Below are positions 12,501-19,515 of a DNA stretch of 64,000 nucleotides, one piece after another. The position numbers and the translations under genes were made by a program. This stretch comes from Aurantimicrobium minutum. GTDB lineage: Bacteria; Actinomycetota; Actinomycetes; Actinomycetales; Microbacteriaceae. Numbering within the stretch: position 1 is the first letter of the stretch; each line of letters opens with the position of its first letter. Below the pieces are notes generated by a model. The model was given only the letters and a program-made list of their open reading frames with translations. It was not told the DNA's origin and ran no database searches. The stretch spans positions 868,001 through 932,000 of the forward strand of contig NZ_JARXXV010000001.1 of the NCBI RefSeq assembly GCF_029893825.1. The letters are read 5' to 3'.

Positions 12501-13126
12501 GAATCTACTTCGTCACCAAAGAAATCCACACGGATGGGGTGGTCTGCTACCGGTGGGAACACATCCAAGATGCCGCCGCGAACTGCGAACTCTCCACGAC
12601 GAGTCACCATGTCGACTCTCACATATGCCAAGTCGACCAGGCGCGAAGCAATGGCCATCAGGTCATTGCCACGTGAACCCACTTTCAACACGATGGGTTC
12701 AACATCACCGAGGTTGTCGGCAATCGGTTGCAACGCTCCACGCACCGAGGTAATCATCACCAGAGGTGTTGAACCGTCCCACTCGCGAGCCAGACGCAGC
12801 GCCGCAAAGCGCCGGCCCACAATCTCGGGACTGGGTGAGAGACGCTCATGCGGAAGAGTTTCCCAGGCAGGGAAATCACACAGCTGAGCATGGGGCATCA
12901 AACTTGCCAGAGCAACCGTGAGGCGTTCCGCCTCACGGTTAGTGGCAGTCACAGCAAGAACCACAGGCGGCAAGCCAGCGCGAATTCGCGCCTCGAGAAG
13001 AGAACTCAACAGCGGGGCATTCAGGCCTTCAACGAGTGAGAAGTCTGCGTCTTTGTTGGCGTAGCTGAGCGCTTCAGAAATCTGAGGGGTGCGCGAAAGG
13101 GCGCGCGAAAGCCCCTGAAATACCAT
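9530..13126 (-). CDS. mfd: Transcription-repair coupling factor Mfd
   Basis: Removes stalled RNA polymerase from lesions and recruits UvrA for nucleotide excision repair. The 1198 residues show the UvrB-homology N-terminus, an RNA-polymerase-interaction (CarD-like) domain beginning near 505 (LEAGDIVVHETHGIGKF), helicase Walker A GDVGFGKTE near 670, the DEEQRFGV box near 772, QLRGRVGRG in motif VI and the TRCF C-terminal domain (LRLELPVDARIPDDYV). The ATG at 13126 is preceded 6 bases away by TAGACT, indicating a leaderless start. Confidence 0.97.
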   Translation of the reverse strand: MVFQGLSRALSRTPQISEALSYANKDADFSLVEGLNAPLLSSLLEARIRAGLPPVVLAVTATNREAERLTVALASLMPHAQLCDFPAWETLPHERLSPSPEIVGRRFAALRLAREWDGSTPLVMITSVRGALQPIADNLGDVEPIVLKVGSRGNDLMAIASRLVDLAYVRVDMVTRRGEFAVRGGILDVFPPVADHPIRVDFFGDEVDSIRAFSVADQRSLDEVLDSIELAPSRELLLTEAVRQRAREMEHEFPGINQMLSKIAEGIAVEGMESLTPALVDKLVPITSYLPQGSAVALLSPERIATRAINLTETNREFLNAAWNAASAGAQSPIDLSAGDFLTVTELRKHYTGGAWWTFSAFQHGPDASEPLPEELDLDEILTIRIDAKNVPTFAGNVDGAVDHVESLLKQDWTVIVAAEGHGLVERAGQVLAERSLAARMVEELPDELEPGVAYLVQASVEAGFELGEAKLAVISESEFYGRAAGYDARAPRKLASRRKNVVDPLKLEAGDIVVHETHGIGKFLELVQREVSTGGRNAVKTMREYLVLEYAPSKRGYPGDKLYVPTDQLDQLTRYVGGEAPALSKMGGSDWGQAKSKARKAVRDIAVELVKLYSARMASKGFAFSPDTPWQRELEEAFPYVETMDQLTTIDEVKADMERPIPMDRLISGDVGFGKTEIAVRAAFKAVQDGKQVAILVPTTLLVKQHFETFQERFAGFPVHLRALSRFQTEKEAKETLAGMADGTVDVVIGTHRLLAQGVTFKDLGLVIIDEEQRFGVEHKDALKKLKTNVDILAMSATPIPRTLEMAVTGIREMSTLATPPEDRHPILTFVGPYSEKQAAAAIRREILREGQVFFVHNRVSSINRVAAQIAELVPEARVAVAHGQLSEHQLEQVIIDFWERKFDVLVSTTIIETGLDIANANTLIIDRADKYGLSQLHQLRGRVGRGRERAYAYLFYDETTPLTETAHDRLNALAMNNELGSGIQIALKDLEIRGAGNLLGGEQSGHIAGVGFDLYLRMIGEAVSTFRGDVAEGQTELRLELPVDARIPDDYVDSERLRLEAYQKLSVASGPLSREEQIDQVLEELTDRYGEPPAQVHNLISISRLRRRAHRSGLSEVVVMGSNLRITPADLPDSIQVRLARMYPGAKYVPAARVITVPLPEDTDLIAWTGTLLDAIFPLPVKTEEASAASGSGESE

Positions 13127-13132
13127 GTGATT

Positions 13133-13138
13133 AGTCTA
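13133..13138 (-). promoter_or_regulatory. -10 box (TAGACT) for leaderless mfd
   Basis: TAGACT on the minus strand, 6 bases before the mfd ATG, in the 18-base gap after the secreted-protein gene. Confidence 0.55.
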
Positions 13139-13144
13139 GGGCTC

Positions 13145-14263
13145 TCACCAGAGCGTGGCAGCTTCAGCAAGCTGATCAGCAGTGCAGCTGCGGGTATAGG
13201 CACCAGTGCTGTAACCCAGTTTCACGATGGTGGCACAGTCCGCCATCCACTCCACTGGCATCGAGCCCGTCTGACCCGGAACCAGTGCGTTGTAGGCGGT
13301 CATGATCGAGGGGCCATATTTCAGCCACTGCTTAGCGTGTGCTGCTTCATGAACCAACACAGAGATGCCCACTGAGTTGGCATAGCGGTCGGTCAACGAG
13401 CTATCCAAGGTGATGGGAACACGGTCGGTGTTAGAACCACGCAGGTTCACCGTGGCATATCCACAGACATAGACATTCGGACCGAACTGGCTAGCACACA
13501 TGCCGTTGACCCACACGATGTAGGAATTGGGGGCAAGCGCTGTGACATAGGTCTCTGCGCTAAATCCTTGCGTGACCGGAGCCGCGGCTGCCGCAGTTGC
13601 GGGTGGTGCAGGAGCAGTAGGCGTGGTTGAACCACCTGTTTGTTCCAGGGTTTGTGCTTGTGCTGCACGCCGGGCTGCCGCAGCGGCTTGGGCGGCAGCG
13701 GCAGCTTCTGCCGCTACCTGTTCTGCCGCAATACGATCTTGTTCTGCCTGCCAGGCGGTCTGAGCAGCTTGAACATTCTGTATGCCTTGCCCCAGCGCCA
13801 TCACTGATTTGACGAGAGATTCAACACTTGTCTTATCTGTTTCTTTCACGCTCTGAGCTCGCTGTTCTTGGCCATATGGCCAAACCAGATCGAGCGGGGC
13901 AGGGGTCTTTAACGAGGACACTGCTGTCTTGAGTTTGGCTAACTCTGACTTTTGAGCCTTGAGGGTAGCTTGTGCTGTGGCAATTGATTTCTCCAGTGCC
14001 TGGCGGGAGGAATCATCGAGTACCTTGCCGCTGGAATCAGAAAGTATTGCCTGCGAATTCTTCAGCGCTAATTCGAGATCAGCAATGCGTTCAGTAACCG
14101 CATCTACCTTTTCTTGGCCCACGGCCAATGAATCCACCAGGGCTTGCTGTGCACTGTGTTGTGTGGAGACGTAGTTCGTTCCCACCACCACAGCAGTGCT
14201 GGTGACCAGCACTGTGCTGACTGCCAGGGCGGCAATCATTTGAGTTCGGGGGGAGAACTTCAT
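13145..14263 (-). CDS. Secreted coiled-coil protein with a C-terminal HEAAH metalloprotease-like motif
   Basis: A 372-residue exported protein that I cannot assign to a named family. Residues 8-28 are a signal or anchor helix, about 35-115 a coiled coil, about 165-205 an Ala/Gln/Glu-rich helix and about 208-232 a Pro/Thr/Ala linker. The C-terminal domain carries HEAAH (305-309) and, about 30 residues on, EWMADC (338-343), the spacing of a HExxH...E zinc site as in neutral zinc metallopeptidases. C256, C267, C343 and C360 could form disulfides. A TAACCT box 6 bases before the ATG suggests a leaderless mRNA. Confidence 0.75.
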   Translation of the reverse strand: MKFSPRTQMIAALAVSTVLVTSTAVVVGTNYVSTQHSAQQALVDSLAVGQEKVDAVTERIADLELALKNSQAILSDSSGKVLDDSSRQALEKSIATAQATLKAQKSELAKLKTAVSSLKTPAPLDLVWPYGQEQRAQSVKETDKTSVESLVKSVMALGQGIQNVQAAQTAWQAEQDRIAAEQVAAEAAAAAQAAAAARRAAQAQTLEQTGGSTTPTAPAPPATAAAAAPVTQGFSAETYVTALAPNSYIVWVNGMCASQFGPNVYVCGYATVNLRGSNTDRVPITLDSSLTDRYANSVGISVLVHEAAHAKQWLKYGPSIMTAYNALVPGQTGSMPVEWMADCATIVKLGYSTGAYTRSCTADQLAEAATLW

Positions 14264-14269
14264 GACTCT

Positions 14270-14275
14270 AGGTTA
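14270..14275 (-). promoter_or_regulatory. -10 box (TAACCT) for the leaderless secreted-protein gene
   Basis: TAACCT on the minus strand, 6 bases before the ATG at 14263. No Shine-Dalgarno sequence. Confidence 0.5.
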
Positions 14276-14311
14276 ATCGCTGAAACTTAACGCCAGCTGA
14301 GTGCATCTTGT

Positions 14312-14893
14312 TTATGCGGGTGAATTAAAGCGCTGTTGCGCAGCAAGGATTCCTTCTTCTGCGATGGTCTCCACTGCATCCGCAGCATGGGCTAGAACAT
14401 GCGGCAAAATCTCACGCTGTGCCGAGCTGAAGTTGGAGAGCACAAAGTCCGCTGCATCTTGGCGACCGGGTGGGCGACCGATGCCGATGCGGACACGATT
14501 GAATTCATTCGTACCAATAGCCGCGATGATGTCGCGTAGGCCGTTGTGGCCTCCGTGTCCGCCATTGCTTTTGAGTCGAACCACGTCAAAGTCGATGTCG
14601 AGTTCGTCGTGAAGAACAATCAAGTTTGATGGTTCAATTCCATAGAACTTCAACAGGTTGGCAACAGGCCCACCGGAGAGGTTCATAAACGTGTTGGGCT
14701 TAGCGAGAACAAGTTTGGGGCCTCCAGGGCGCACCCAACCTTCCGCTACAAGCGCGTTTGCTTTGTGTGACTTGAACGTCGCACCGATGTCGCTGGCTAA
14801 CTGCGACAGAGCCATCTGACCCACGTTGTGGCGATGACTGGCGTAGTCGGGCCCGGGGTTGCCGAGCCCGACTACAAGCCAGGTAGTGCTCAA
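14312..14893 (-). CDS. pth: Peptidyl-tRNA hydrolase
   Basis: Releases tRNA from peptidyl-tRNA that drops off ribosomes. The 193 residues include the N-terminal WLVVGLGNPG motif, the catalytic His in HRHNVG (about 20-25), NTFMNLSGGPV, LHDELDIDF and GGHNGLRDI, all standard for the family. No ATG fits; the TTG at 14893 gives a family-like N-terminus 7 bases after the rplY stop, so translation is probably coupled to rplY. The rplY-pth pairing is common in actinobacteria. Confidence 0.93.
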   Translation of the reverse strand: MSTTWLVVGLGNPGPDYASHRHNVGQMALSQLASDIGATFKSHKANALVAEGWVRPGGPKLVLAKPNTFMNLSGGPVANLLKFYGIEPSNLIVLHDELDIDFDVVRLKSNGGHGGHNGLRDIIAAIGTNEFNRVRIGIGRPPGRQDAADFVLSNFSSAQREILPHVLAHAADAVETIAEEGILAAQQRFNSPA

Positions 14894-14900
14894 TGCAGTG

Positions 14901-15614
14901 TTACTCAGCAGCCTCAGCTGCAGCAGCTGCACCGGAGAGCTCAGCGTCAGCGAGTGCTTCTGCCTTCTCTGCCTCGTGCTGCTCAGCGTGGATTTCTGCC
15001 TTGTGCTCAGCGTGAGCTGCTTCATCAGCGAGCTCTGCAGCGAGTTCTTCACCAGACTCTGCAAGGTCCTTAGCCTTTGCACCGTGAACGTGAACAACAA
15101 GCTGAGTGGGGTCACCAGCAACAGCAACACCTGCAGGAAGGTTGAGGTCTGCATAGGTTACGCGGTAACCAGCAGCAGCACCTTCGATGCTGACCTCAAT
15201 GAATGCAGGGATGTGAGTTGCCTCAGCCTCAAGGTGTGCCGACTTAGCGTCGAGCTCGAGGGTGTTACCAGCCTGCTGAGTACCGACGATGTGGATGGGC
15301 ACGTCAACGACAACCTTCTCGCCAACCTTGACCACAACGAGGTCAATGTGCTCGATGATCTGGCGTACGGGGTCCTTCTGAACATCCTTCACGAGTGCAA
15401 GAGTGCTCTTGCCATCGATCTGGAGGTCGAGGATTGCGTTCTTCTTACGCAGCAGAAGAGAAACCTGACGAGCAGGAACCGCAACGTGAAGAACCTCTGC
15501 ACCGTGACCGTACACAACGGCAGGAATCTGACCTGCAACGCGAAGACGGCGAGCAAAACCCTTACCGAACTGGGTACGTACCTCTGCGGGTACCTTGTTA
15601 TCAACTTCAGCCAT
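14901..15614 (-). CDS. rplY: 50S ribosomal protein L25, general stress protein Ctc type
   Basis: Binds 5S rRNA in the large subunit. The 237 residues contain the L25 N-domain (about 1-95; GKGFARRLRVAGQIPAVVYG) and the TL5/Ctc C-domain (about 100-185). A final tail of about 50 residues, rich in Ala and Glu with His, extends beyond the domain. The ATG at 15614 has a perfect AAGGAGG five bases upstream. A 5' leader of about 137 bases with two hairpins is predicted upstream. Confidence 0.95.
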   Translation of the reverse strand: MAEVDNKVPAEVRTQFGKGFARRLRVAGQIPAVVYGHGAEVLHVAVPARQVSLLLRKKNAILDLQIDGKSTLALVKDVQKDPVRQIIEHIDLVVVKVGEKVVVDVPIHIVGTQQAGNTLELDAKSAHLEAEATHIPAFIEVSIEGAAAGYRVTYADLNLPAGVAVAGDPTQLVVHVHGAKAKDLAESGEELAAELADEAAHAEHKAEIHAEQHEAEKAEALADAELSGAAAAAEAAE

Positions 15615-15633
15615 GATGGCCTCCTTGTCTTGC

Positions 15634-15647
15634 GAGGCCGTGGCCTC
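15634..15647 (-). promoter_or_regulatory. Short hairpin just upstream of the rplY ribosome binding site
   Basis: GAGGCC-AC-GGCCTC on the minus strand, about 10 bases before AAGGAGG of rplY. It could mask or expose the ribosome binding site together with the larger leader hairpin. Confidence 0.35.
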
Positions 15648-15687
15648 AATCGTTATTTCAACTCGAACGCATGTCAGCGTGAGGAAA

Positions 15688-15745
15688 CGGCGAGAGCCAC
15701 ATTCCACCGCGTCGATAACGGATATCCAAGAGATATCCCTCGCCG
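15688..15745 (-). promoter_or_regulatory. Structured 5' leader of rplY
   Basis: On the minus strand an outer stem CGGCGAG/CTCGCCG (15745-15739 with 15694-15688) encloses an adjacent inner stem GGATATC-TCTTG-GATATCC (15738-15720) and a loop of about 25 bases. It lies between a likely -10 box TACAGT (15763-15758) and the coding sequence. Ribosomal-protein leaders often fold for autoregulation; that role here is inference. The 297-base rplY-gnd gap holds this leader and the gnd promoter, and I see no gene in it. Confidence 0.4.
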
Positions 15746-15817
15746 AAGTACTCCTTTACTGTAGCGGGAAAGCCGTAACAGCGCGAAATCGAGCAAGAAG
15801 GGCAATCCTCGGTCGGG

Positions 15818-15823
15818 TACGAT
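15818..15823 (+). promoter_or_regulatory. Possible gnd -10 box (TACGAT)
   Basis: TACGAT about 90 bases before gnd. It would give a leader with the AGGAGAC ribosome binding site at 15898-15904. I see no convincing -35. Confidence 0.3.
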
Positions 15824-15911
15824 TGAAATTAGAGACGTTATTCATTAAGAGACGACTGAATACCTCTTATCTTTCCCACTTTTTACTTTTCTTCAGCTAG
15901 GAGACGCATTC

Positions 15912-17360
15912 GTGAGCGCGAAGGCAAACATTGGAGTCGTAGGACTCGCCGTTATGGGTTCTAACTTGGCACGCAACCTTGCCAGCCGCGAAGGCAACAC
16001 CGTTGCCGTTTACAACCGTTCCTATGCGCGCACCGAGCAGCTCATCACCGAGCACCCAGAGGCTCGCTTCATTGCTTCCGAGACCATTGATGACTTTGTC
16101 GCATCACTGGCAAAGCCTCGCACCGCGATCATCATGGTTCAGGCTGGTGCCGGAACTGACGCTGTGATCAGTCAGCTGGCTGAACGCTTCGAACCTGGCG
16201 ACATCATTGTCGACGGCGGTAACGCACTCTTCACCGACACTCTGCGACGTGAGGCAGCGATCTCCCCCACCGGCATTCACTTTGTGGGTGCAGGTATTTC
16301 CGGTGGTGAAGAGGGCGCGCTCAAGGGCCCCAGCATCATGCCCGGTGGTTCTGCAGAGTCTTACAAGACCCTCGGCCCCATCCTTTCTTCCATCGCAGCT
16401 GTTGCTGAGGGTGAACCGTGCGTAACTCACGTGGGTACCGACGGCGCTGGCCACTTCGTGAAGATGATTCACAACGGTATTGAGTATGCAGATATGCAGC
16501 TCATTGCTGAGGCTTACGACCTGCTTCGTAACATCGGCGGATTCTCTCCTGCCGAGATTGCAGATATCTTCACCGAATGGAACAAGGGCGAGCTCGAGTC
16601 CTACCTGATCGAGATCACCGCTGAGGTTCTCAAGCAGGTCGATGCCAAGACCGGTAAGCCACTGGTTGATGTCATTCTGGATGAGGCAGGCTCCAAGGGA
16701 ACTGGTGTCTGGACTGTTCAGACGTCGCTGAACCTGGGTGTTCCCGTTTCCGGTATTGCTGAGGCGGTATTTGCTCGTTCGCTGTCATCACAGCGTGCAC
16801 AGCGCGATGCGGCCAACAACCTTCCCGCAGAGACCTTCCCCTTCGAGGTTCCCAACAAGGAAGCTTTCGTTGAGGAAGTACGCCTTGCCCTCTATGCTTC
16901 GAAGATTGTTGCTTACGCTCAGGGCTTCGATGCGATTCGTGCCGGCGCGAAGGAATACAACTGGAACATTGACTTGGGTGCTGTGTCCAAGATCTGGCGT
17001 GGTGGCTGCATCATCCGTGCCCAGTTCCTCAACCGCATTGCAGAGGCCTATGGCAAAGATGCGAACCTGTTGTCCCTGCTTCTTGATGGTTACTTCACCG
17101 ACGCTGTAGCGAAGTCTCTGGGCGCATGGCGCCGTGTAGTGGCTGGAGCATCCCTTGCTGGATACCCCATTCCTGCTTTCGCTTCCTCCCTGTCCTACTA
17201 CGACGGTCTGCGCGCTGAGCGCCTTCCCGCTTCTGTGGTGCAGGGTCAGCGCGACTTCTTTGGGGCTCACACCTACAAGCGCGTAGACATGCCTGGCACC
17301 TTCCACACGCTGTGGTCGGGAGATCGCACCGAAATCGAAGCTGAGCCCAGCACCCACTAA
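15912..17360 (+). CDS. gnd: 6-phosphogluconate dehydrogenase (decarboxylating)
   Basis: Oxidative pentose-phosphate pathway: 6-phosphogluconate plus NADP+ gives ribulose 5-phosphate, CO2 and NADPH. The 482 residues (the long form) show the nucleotide loop GLAVMGSNLARN near 11-22, GAGISGGEEGALKGPSIMPGG and the catalytic KMIHNGIEYADMQLI with K184. The GTG start is preceded by TAGGAGAC. A sugar kinase follows 43 bases downstream. Confidence 0.96.
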   Translation: MSAKANIGVVGLAVMGSNLARNLASREGNTVAVYNRSYARTEQLITEHPEARFIASETIDDFVASLAKPRTAIIMVQAGAGTDAVISQLAERFEPGDIIVDGGNALFTDTLRREAAISPTGIHFVGAGISGGEEGALKGPSIMPGGSAESYKTLGPILSSIAAVAEGEPCVTHVGTDGAGHFVKMIHNGIEYADMQLIAEAYDLLRNIGGFSPAEIADIFTEWNKGELESYLIEITAEVLKQVDAKTGKPLVDVILDEAGSKGTGVWTVQTSLNLGVPVSGIAEAVFARSLSSQRAQRDAANNLPAETFPFEVPNKEAFVEEVRLALYASKIVAYAQGFDAIRAGAKEYNWNIDLGAVSKIWRGGCIIRAQFLNRIAEAYGKDANLLSLLLDGYFTDAVAKSLGAWRRVVAGASLAGYPIPAFASSLSYYDGLRAERLPASVVQGQRDFFGAHTYKRVDMPGTFHTLWSGDRTEIEAEPSTH

Positions 17361-17367
17361 ATCCGAT

Positions 17368-17389
17368 TGCGGGAATTCCCTCCCCCGCA
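17368..17389 (+). other. Intercistronic hairpin between gnd and the PfkB kinase
   Basis: TGCGGG-(10 bases)-CCCGCA lies between the gnd stop and the AAGGAGAC site of the next gene. It could be an mRNA stability or processing element. There is no T-run, so probably not a terminator. Confidence 0.3.
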
Positions 17390-17403
17390 CAAAGGAGACA
17401 ACC

Positions 17404-18348
17404 ATGAGTGATCGCATTGTGGTCATTGGCGAGGCACTGATCGACCTCATCCAACAAGCTGACGGCAGCTATCAGGCCAAGCCTGGTGGTGCACCAGCAA
17501 ACGTGTCCATTGCCTTAGCTCGCTTAGGTGCACACGTGAGTTTCGCAGGCCGTATGAGTGATGACAAGTTTGGCCAGAAGCTGCACGATTGGCTCAGCCC
17601 AGAGAAAATTGACCTCTCACTGGTTGAGCGAACCAGTGACCCCACCTCACTGGCTGTGGCATCGCTGGATGATCAGGGCAAGGCCAGCTACAGCTTCTAT
17701 CTCAAAGGAACTGCTGACTGGGGTTGGACTCTGGGTGCATTTGTTCACTTGGAAGTGGAACCACCAGCTGCACTGGTGATTGGCTCCGTTGCCACCGCTA
17801 TTGAGCCTGGTGCTTCGGTGATTGAGAACCTCGCCGGCCACCTGCACTCAACGGAAAACTCGACTGTCATTATTGACCTCAACATTCGCCCAGGTCTCGG
17901 TTTTGAACGCGAGAACGAGACAGTGCGTGTGGAGCGCCAGATCAAACTGGCACACATTGTGAAGGCATCAGATGATGACCTCGCCTGGCTCTATCCCGAC
18001 CGCTCACCGGTTGACACTGCTCGTCTCTGGGCTGGCGCTGGTCACCACGTCATCATGACTCGTGGCGCAGACGGGGCAACCCTGTTCACCCCCACCGGAG
18101 ACACGGTGAGCGTGAAGGCACCGGTTATTGAACTTGTCGACACCGTCGGTGCCGGTGACTCCTTCCTGGGCGCCACGTTATATGGATTGCAGCAACGTGG
18201 AGCACTTGGCGGTAATGCTGAGGAACTTCTGGCCAAGGTCACACTGGATGAATGGATTGACCTGCTCACCCTTGCAGCGGAAGTCGGCGCCATCACCTGC
18301 TCTCGTGCTGGGTGTAATCCACCCACGCTTGCCGAACTAGGCTTGTAG
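17404..18348 (+). CDS. PfkB-family carbohydrate kinase (fructokinase-like)
   Basis: ATP-dependent sugar kinase of the ribokinase/PfkB family, 314 residues. The N-terminal IVVIGEALIDLI and GGAPANVSIALARLGAHVSF blocks bind sugar; VDTVGAGDSFLGATL carries the anion-hole GAGD with catalytic D252. The order of motifs is most like fructokinases. A gluconate-type substrate is also possible given the position after gnd. AAGGAGAC precedes the ATG. Probably co-transcribed with gnd. Confidence 0.85.
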   Translation: MSDRIVVIGEALIDLIQQADGSYQAKPGGAPANVSIALARLGAHVSFAGRMSDDKFGQKLHDWLSPEKIDLSLVERTSDPTSLAVASLDDQGKASYSFYLKGTADWGWTLGAFVHLEVEPPAALVIGSVATAIEPGASVIENLAGHLHSTENSTVIIDLNIRPGLGFERENETVRVERQIKLAHIVKASDDDLAWLYPDRSPVDTARLWAGAGHHVIMTRGADGATLFTPTGDTVSVKAPVIELVDTVGAGDSFLGATLYGLQQRGALGGNAEELLAKVTLDEWIDLLTLAAEVGAITCSRAGCNPPTLAELGL

Positions 18349-18359
18349 GGCGCTCGCCC
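18348..18359 (+). terminator. Small GC hairpin after the PfkB kinase gene
   Basis: GGGCG-CT-CGCCC begins at the stop codon and is followed by AGATTCTTTCC. A weak terminator at best. Confidence 0.3.
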
Positions 18360-18368
18360 AGATTCTTT

Positions 18369-18409
18369 CCACCCAAGCCATCCTTTTGGGATGTGTGCTT
18401 CTCGGGTGG
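18369..18409. terminator. Long bulged hairpin between convergent kinase and prs genes
   Basis: Three stacked stems, CCACCC/GGGTGG, AAGC/GCTT and CATCC/GGATG (loop TTTTG), are separated only by three-base bulges on one side. Fifteen base pairs in total make this the most stable structure in the 149-base gap. No T-run follows on either strand, so factor-independent termination is uncertain. Confidence 0.4.
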
Positions 18410-18456
18410 TTCATGGGGCGACGAATCCACAAATTCACAGACAACCGCTTCACTGA

Positions 18457-18479
18457 GGGCCCCTGCACAGCAGAGGCCC
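18457..18479 (-). terminator. GC-rich hairpin downstream of prs
   Basis: On the minus strand GGGCCTCTGC-TGT-GCAGGGGCCC forms a 10-pair stem with one G-U pair, about 18 bases after the prs stop. It lacks a T-run but is well placed to end the glmU-prs transcript. Confidence 0.45.
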
Positions 18480-18497
18480 ACAGTCATGAAACTGCTG

Positions 18498-19475
18498 TTA
18501 TGCAGCTCCATCAAACATTGAGGTGACAGAACCCTCTTCGAAGACTTCGTGGATGGCACTGGCAAGCAGTGGCGCAATCGGAAGAATGGTGAGCTTGTCA
18601 AAGCGCTTCTCTTCAGCGATAGGAAGAGTGTCGGTGACGACAACTGCACTAATGAACTCAGACTGCAGAATCTCACACGCAGGATCTGAGAACACGGCGT
18701 GTGTGGCAGCAACAACAACACCAATGGCGCCATTAGCAACCAGAGCTTCAGCAGCCTTCACGATGGTGCGACCGGTGTCAATCATGTCGTCAACCAAGAG
18801 GCAGACGCGGCCAGAAACTTCACCCACGATTTCGTGAACAGTGACCTGGTTGTGAACCTTGGGGTCACGACGCTTGTGAATAATGGCCAGTGGAGCACCT
18901 AGCTTCTCGCTCCAGATGTCGGCAACGCGAACACGGCCCATATCTGGAGACACCACGGTGAGTGTTGCAGGGTCGAGCTGAGCACGGAAGTGCTCGAGCA
19001 GCACGGGCATAGCAAAGAGGTGGTCTACTGGGCCATCAAAGAAGCCCTGGATCTGTGCTGCGTGGAGATCGACGCTCATGATGCGGTCTGCACCTGCGGT
19101 CTTGAACAGGTCAGCAATCAAACGAGCAGAGATGGGCTCGCGGCCACGGCCCTTCTTGTCCTGACGAGCGTAGGGATAGAACGGAGCAACTACCGTGATG
19201 CGCTTGGCCGATGCACGCTTGAGCGCATCAATCATGATCAAGGTTTCCATTACCCATTCGTTGATGGGGGCAGTGTGAGACTGAACCACGAAGACATCAG
19301 CACCACGAACACTGTCGTCATAACGCGCATAGATTTCACCGTTGGCGAAGGTGCGCAGGTCGGTGCCGGAGACGTGGGTGTTCAGTGCGGCAGCAACTTC
19401 GGTGGCAAGTTGTGGGTGAGCGCGTCCACTCACGATCACGAGCTTCTTCTTCGTTGACACGGAGATTTCTGACAC
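18498..19475 (-). CDS. prs: Ribose-phosphate pyrophosphokinase (PRPP synthetase)
   Basis: Makes PRPP from ribose 5-phosphate and ATP for nucleotide, histidine and NAD synthesis. The 325 residues contain the PRPP synthetase signature DLHAAQIQGFFDGPVDHLF, the NGE and RQDKKGRGREPISARL segments and the PRPP-binding loop LLVDDMIDTGRTI. The frame continues upstream, but the GTG at 19475 with GAAAGG before it gives the normal length. It follows glmU by 40 bases, the usual actinobacterial pair. Confidence 0.95.
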   Translation of the reverse strand: MSEISVSTKKKLVIVSGRAHPQLATEVAAALNTHVSGTDLRTFANGEIYARYDDSVRGADVFVVQSHTAPINEWVMETLIMIDALKRASAKRITVVAPFYPYARQDKKGRGREPISARLIADLFKTAGADRIMSVDLHAAQIQGFFDGPVDHLFAMPVLLEHFRAQLDPATLTVVSPDMGRVRVADIWSEKLGAPLAIIHKRRDPKVHNQVTVHEIVGEVSGRVCLLVDDMIDTGRTIVKAAEALVANGAIGVVVAATHAVFSDPACEILQSEFISAVVVTDTLPIAEEKRFDKLTILPIAPLLASAIHEVFEEGSVTSMFDGAA

Positions 19476-19515
19476 TGGCGGCCTTTCGAAGGTGGTTTGA
19501 CTCGTGTGGGGTGAG

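Noticed and set aside
13680-13735. Repeat-like GCNGCN tract in the secreted-protein gene
   Set aside because: This is an Ala/Gln-rich helix encoded with biased codons, not a separate tandem repeat.
14859-15764. 301-codon plus-strand open frame opposite rplY
   Set aside because: Low-complexity Ser/Leu/Cys translation created by the Ala/Glu-rich rplY codons in reverse; rplY has perfect family motifs and ribosome binding site.
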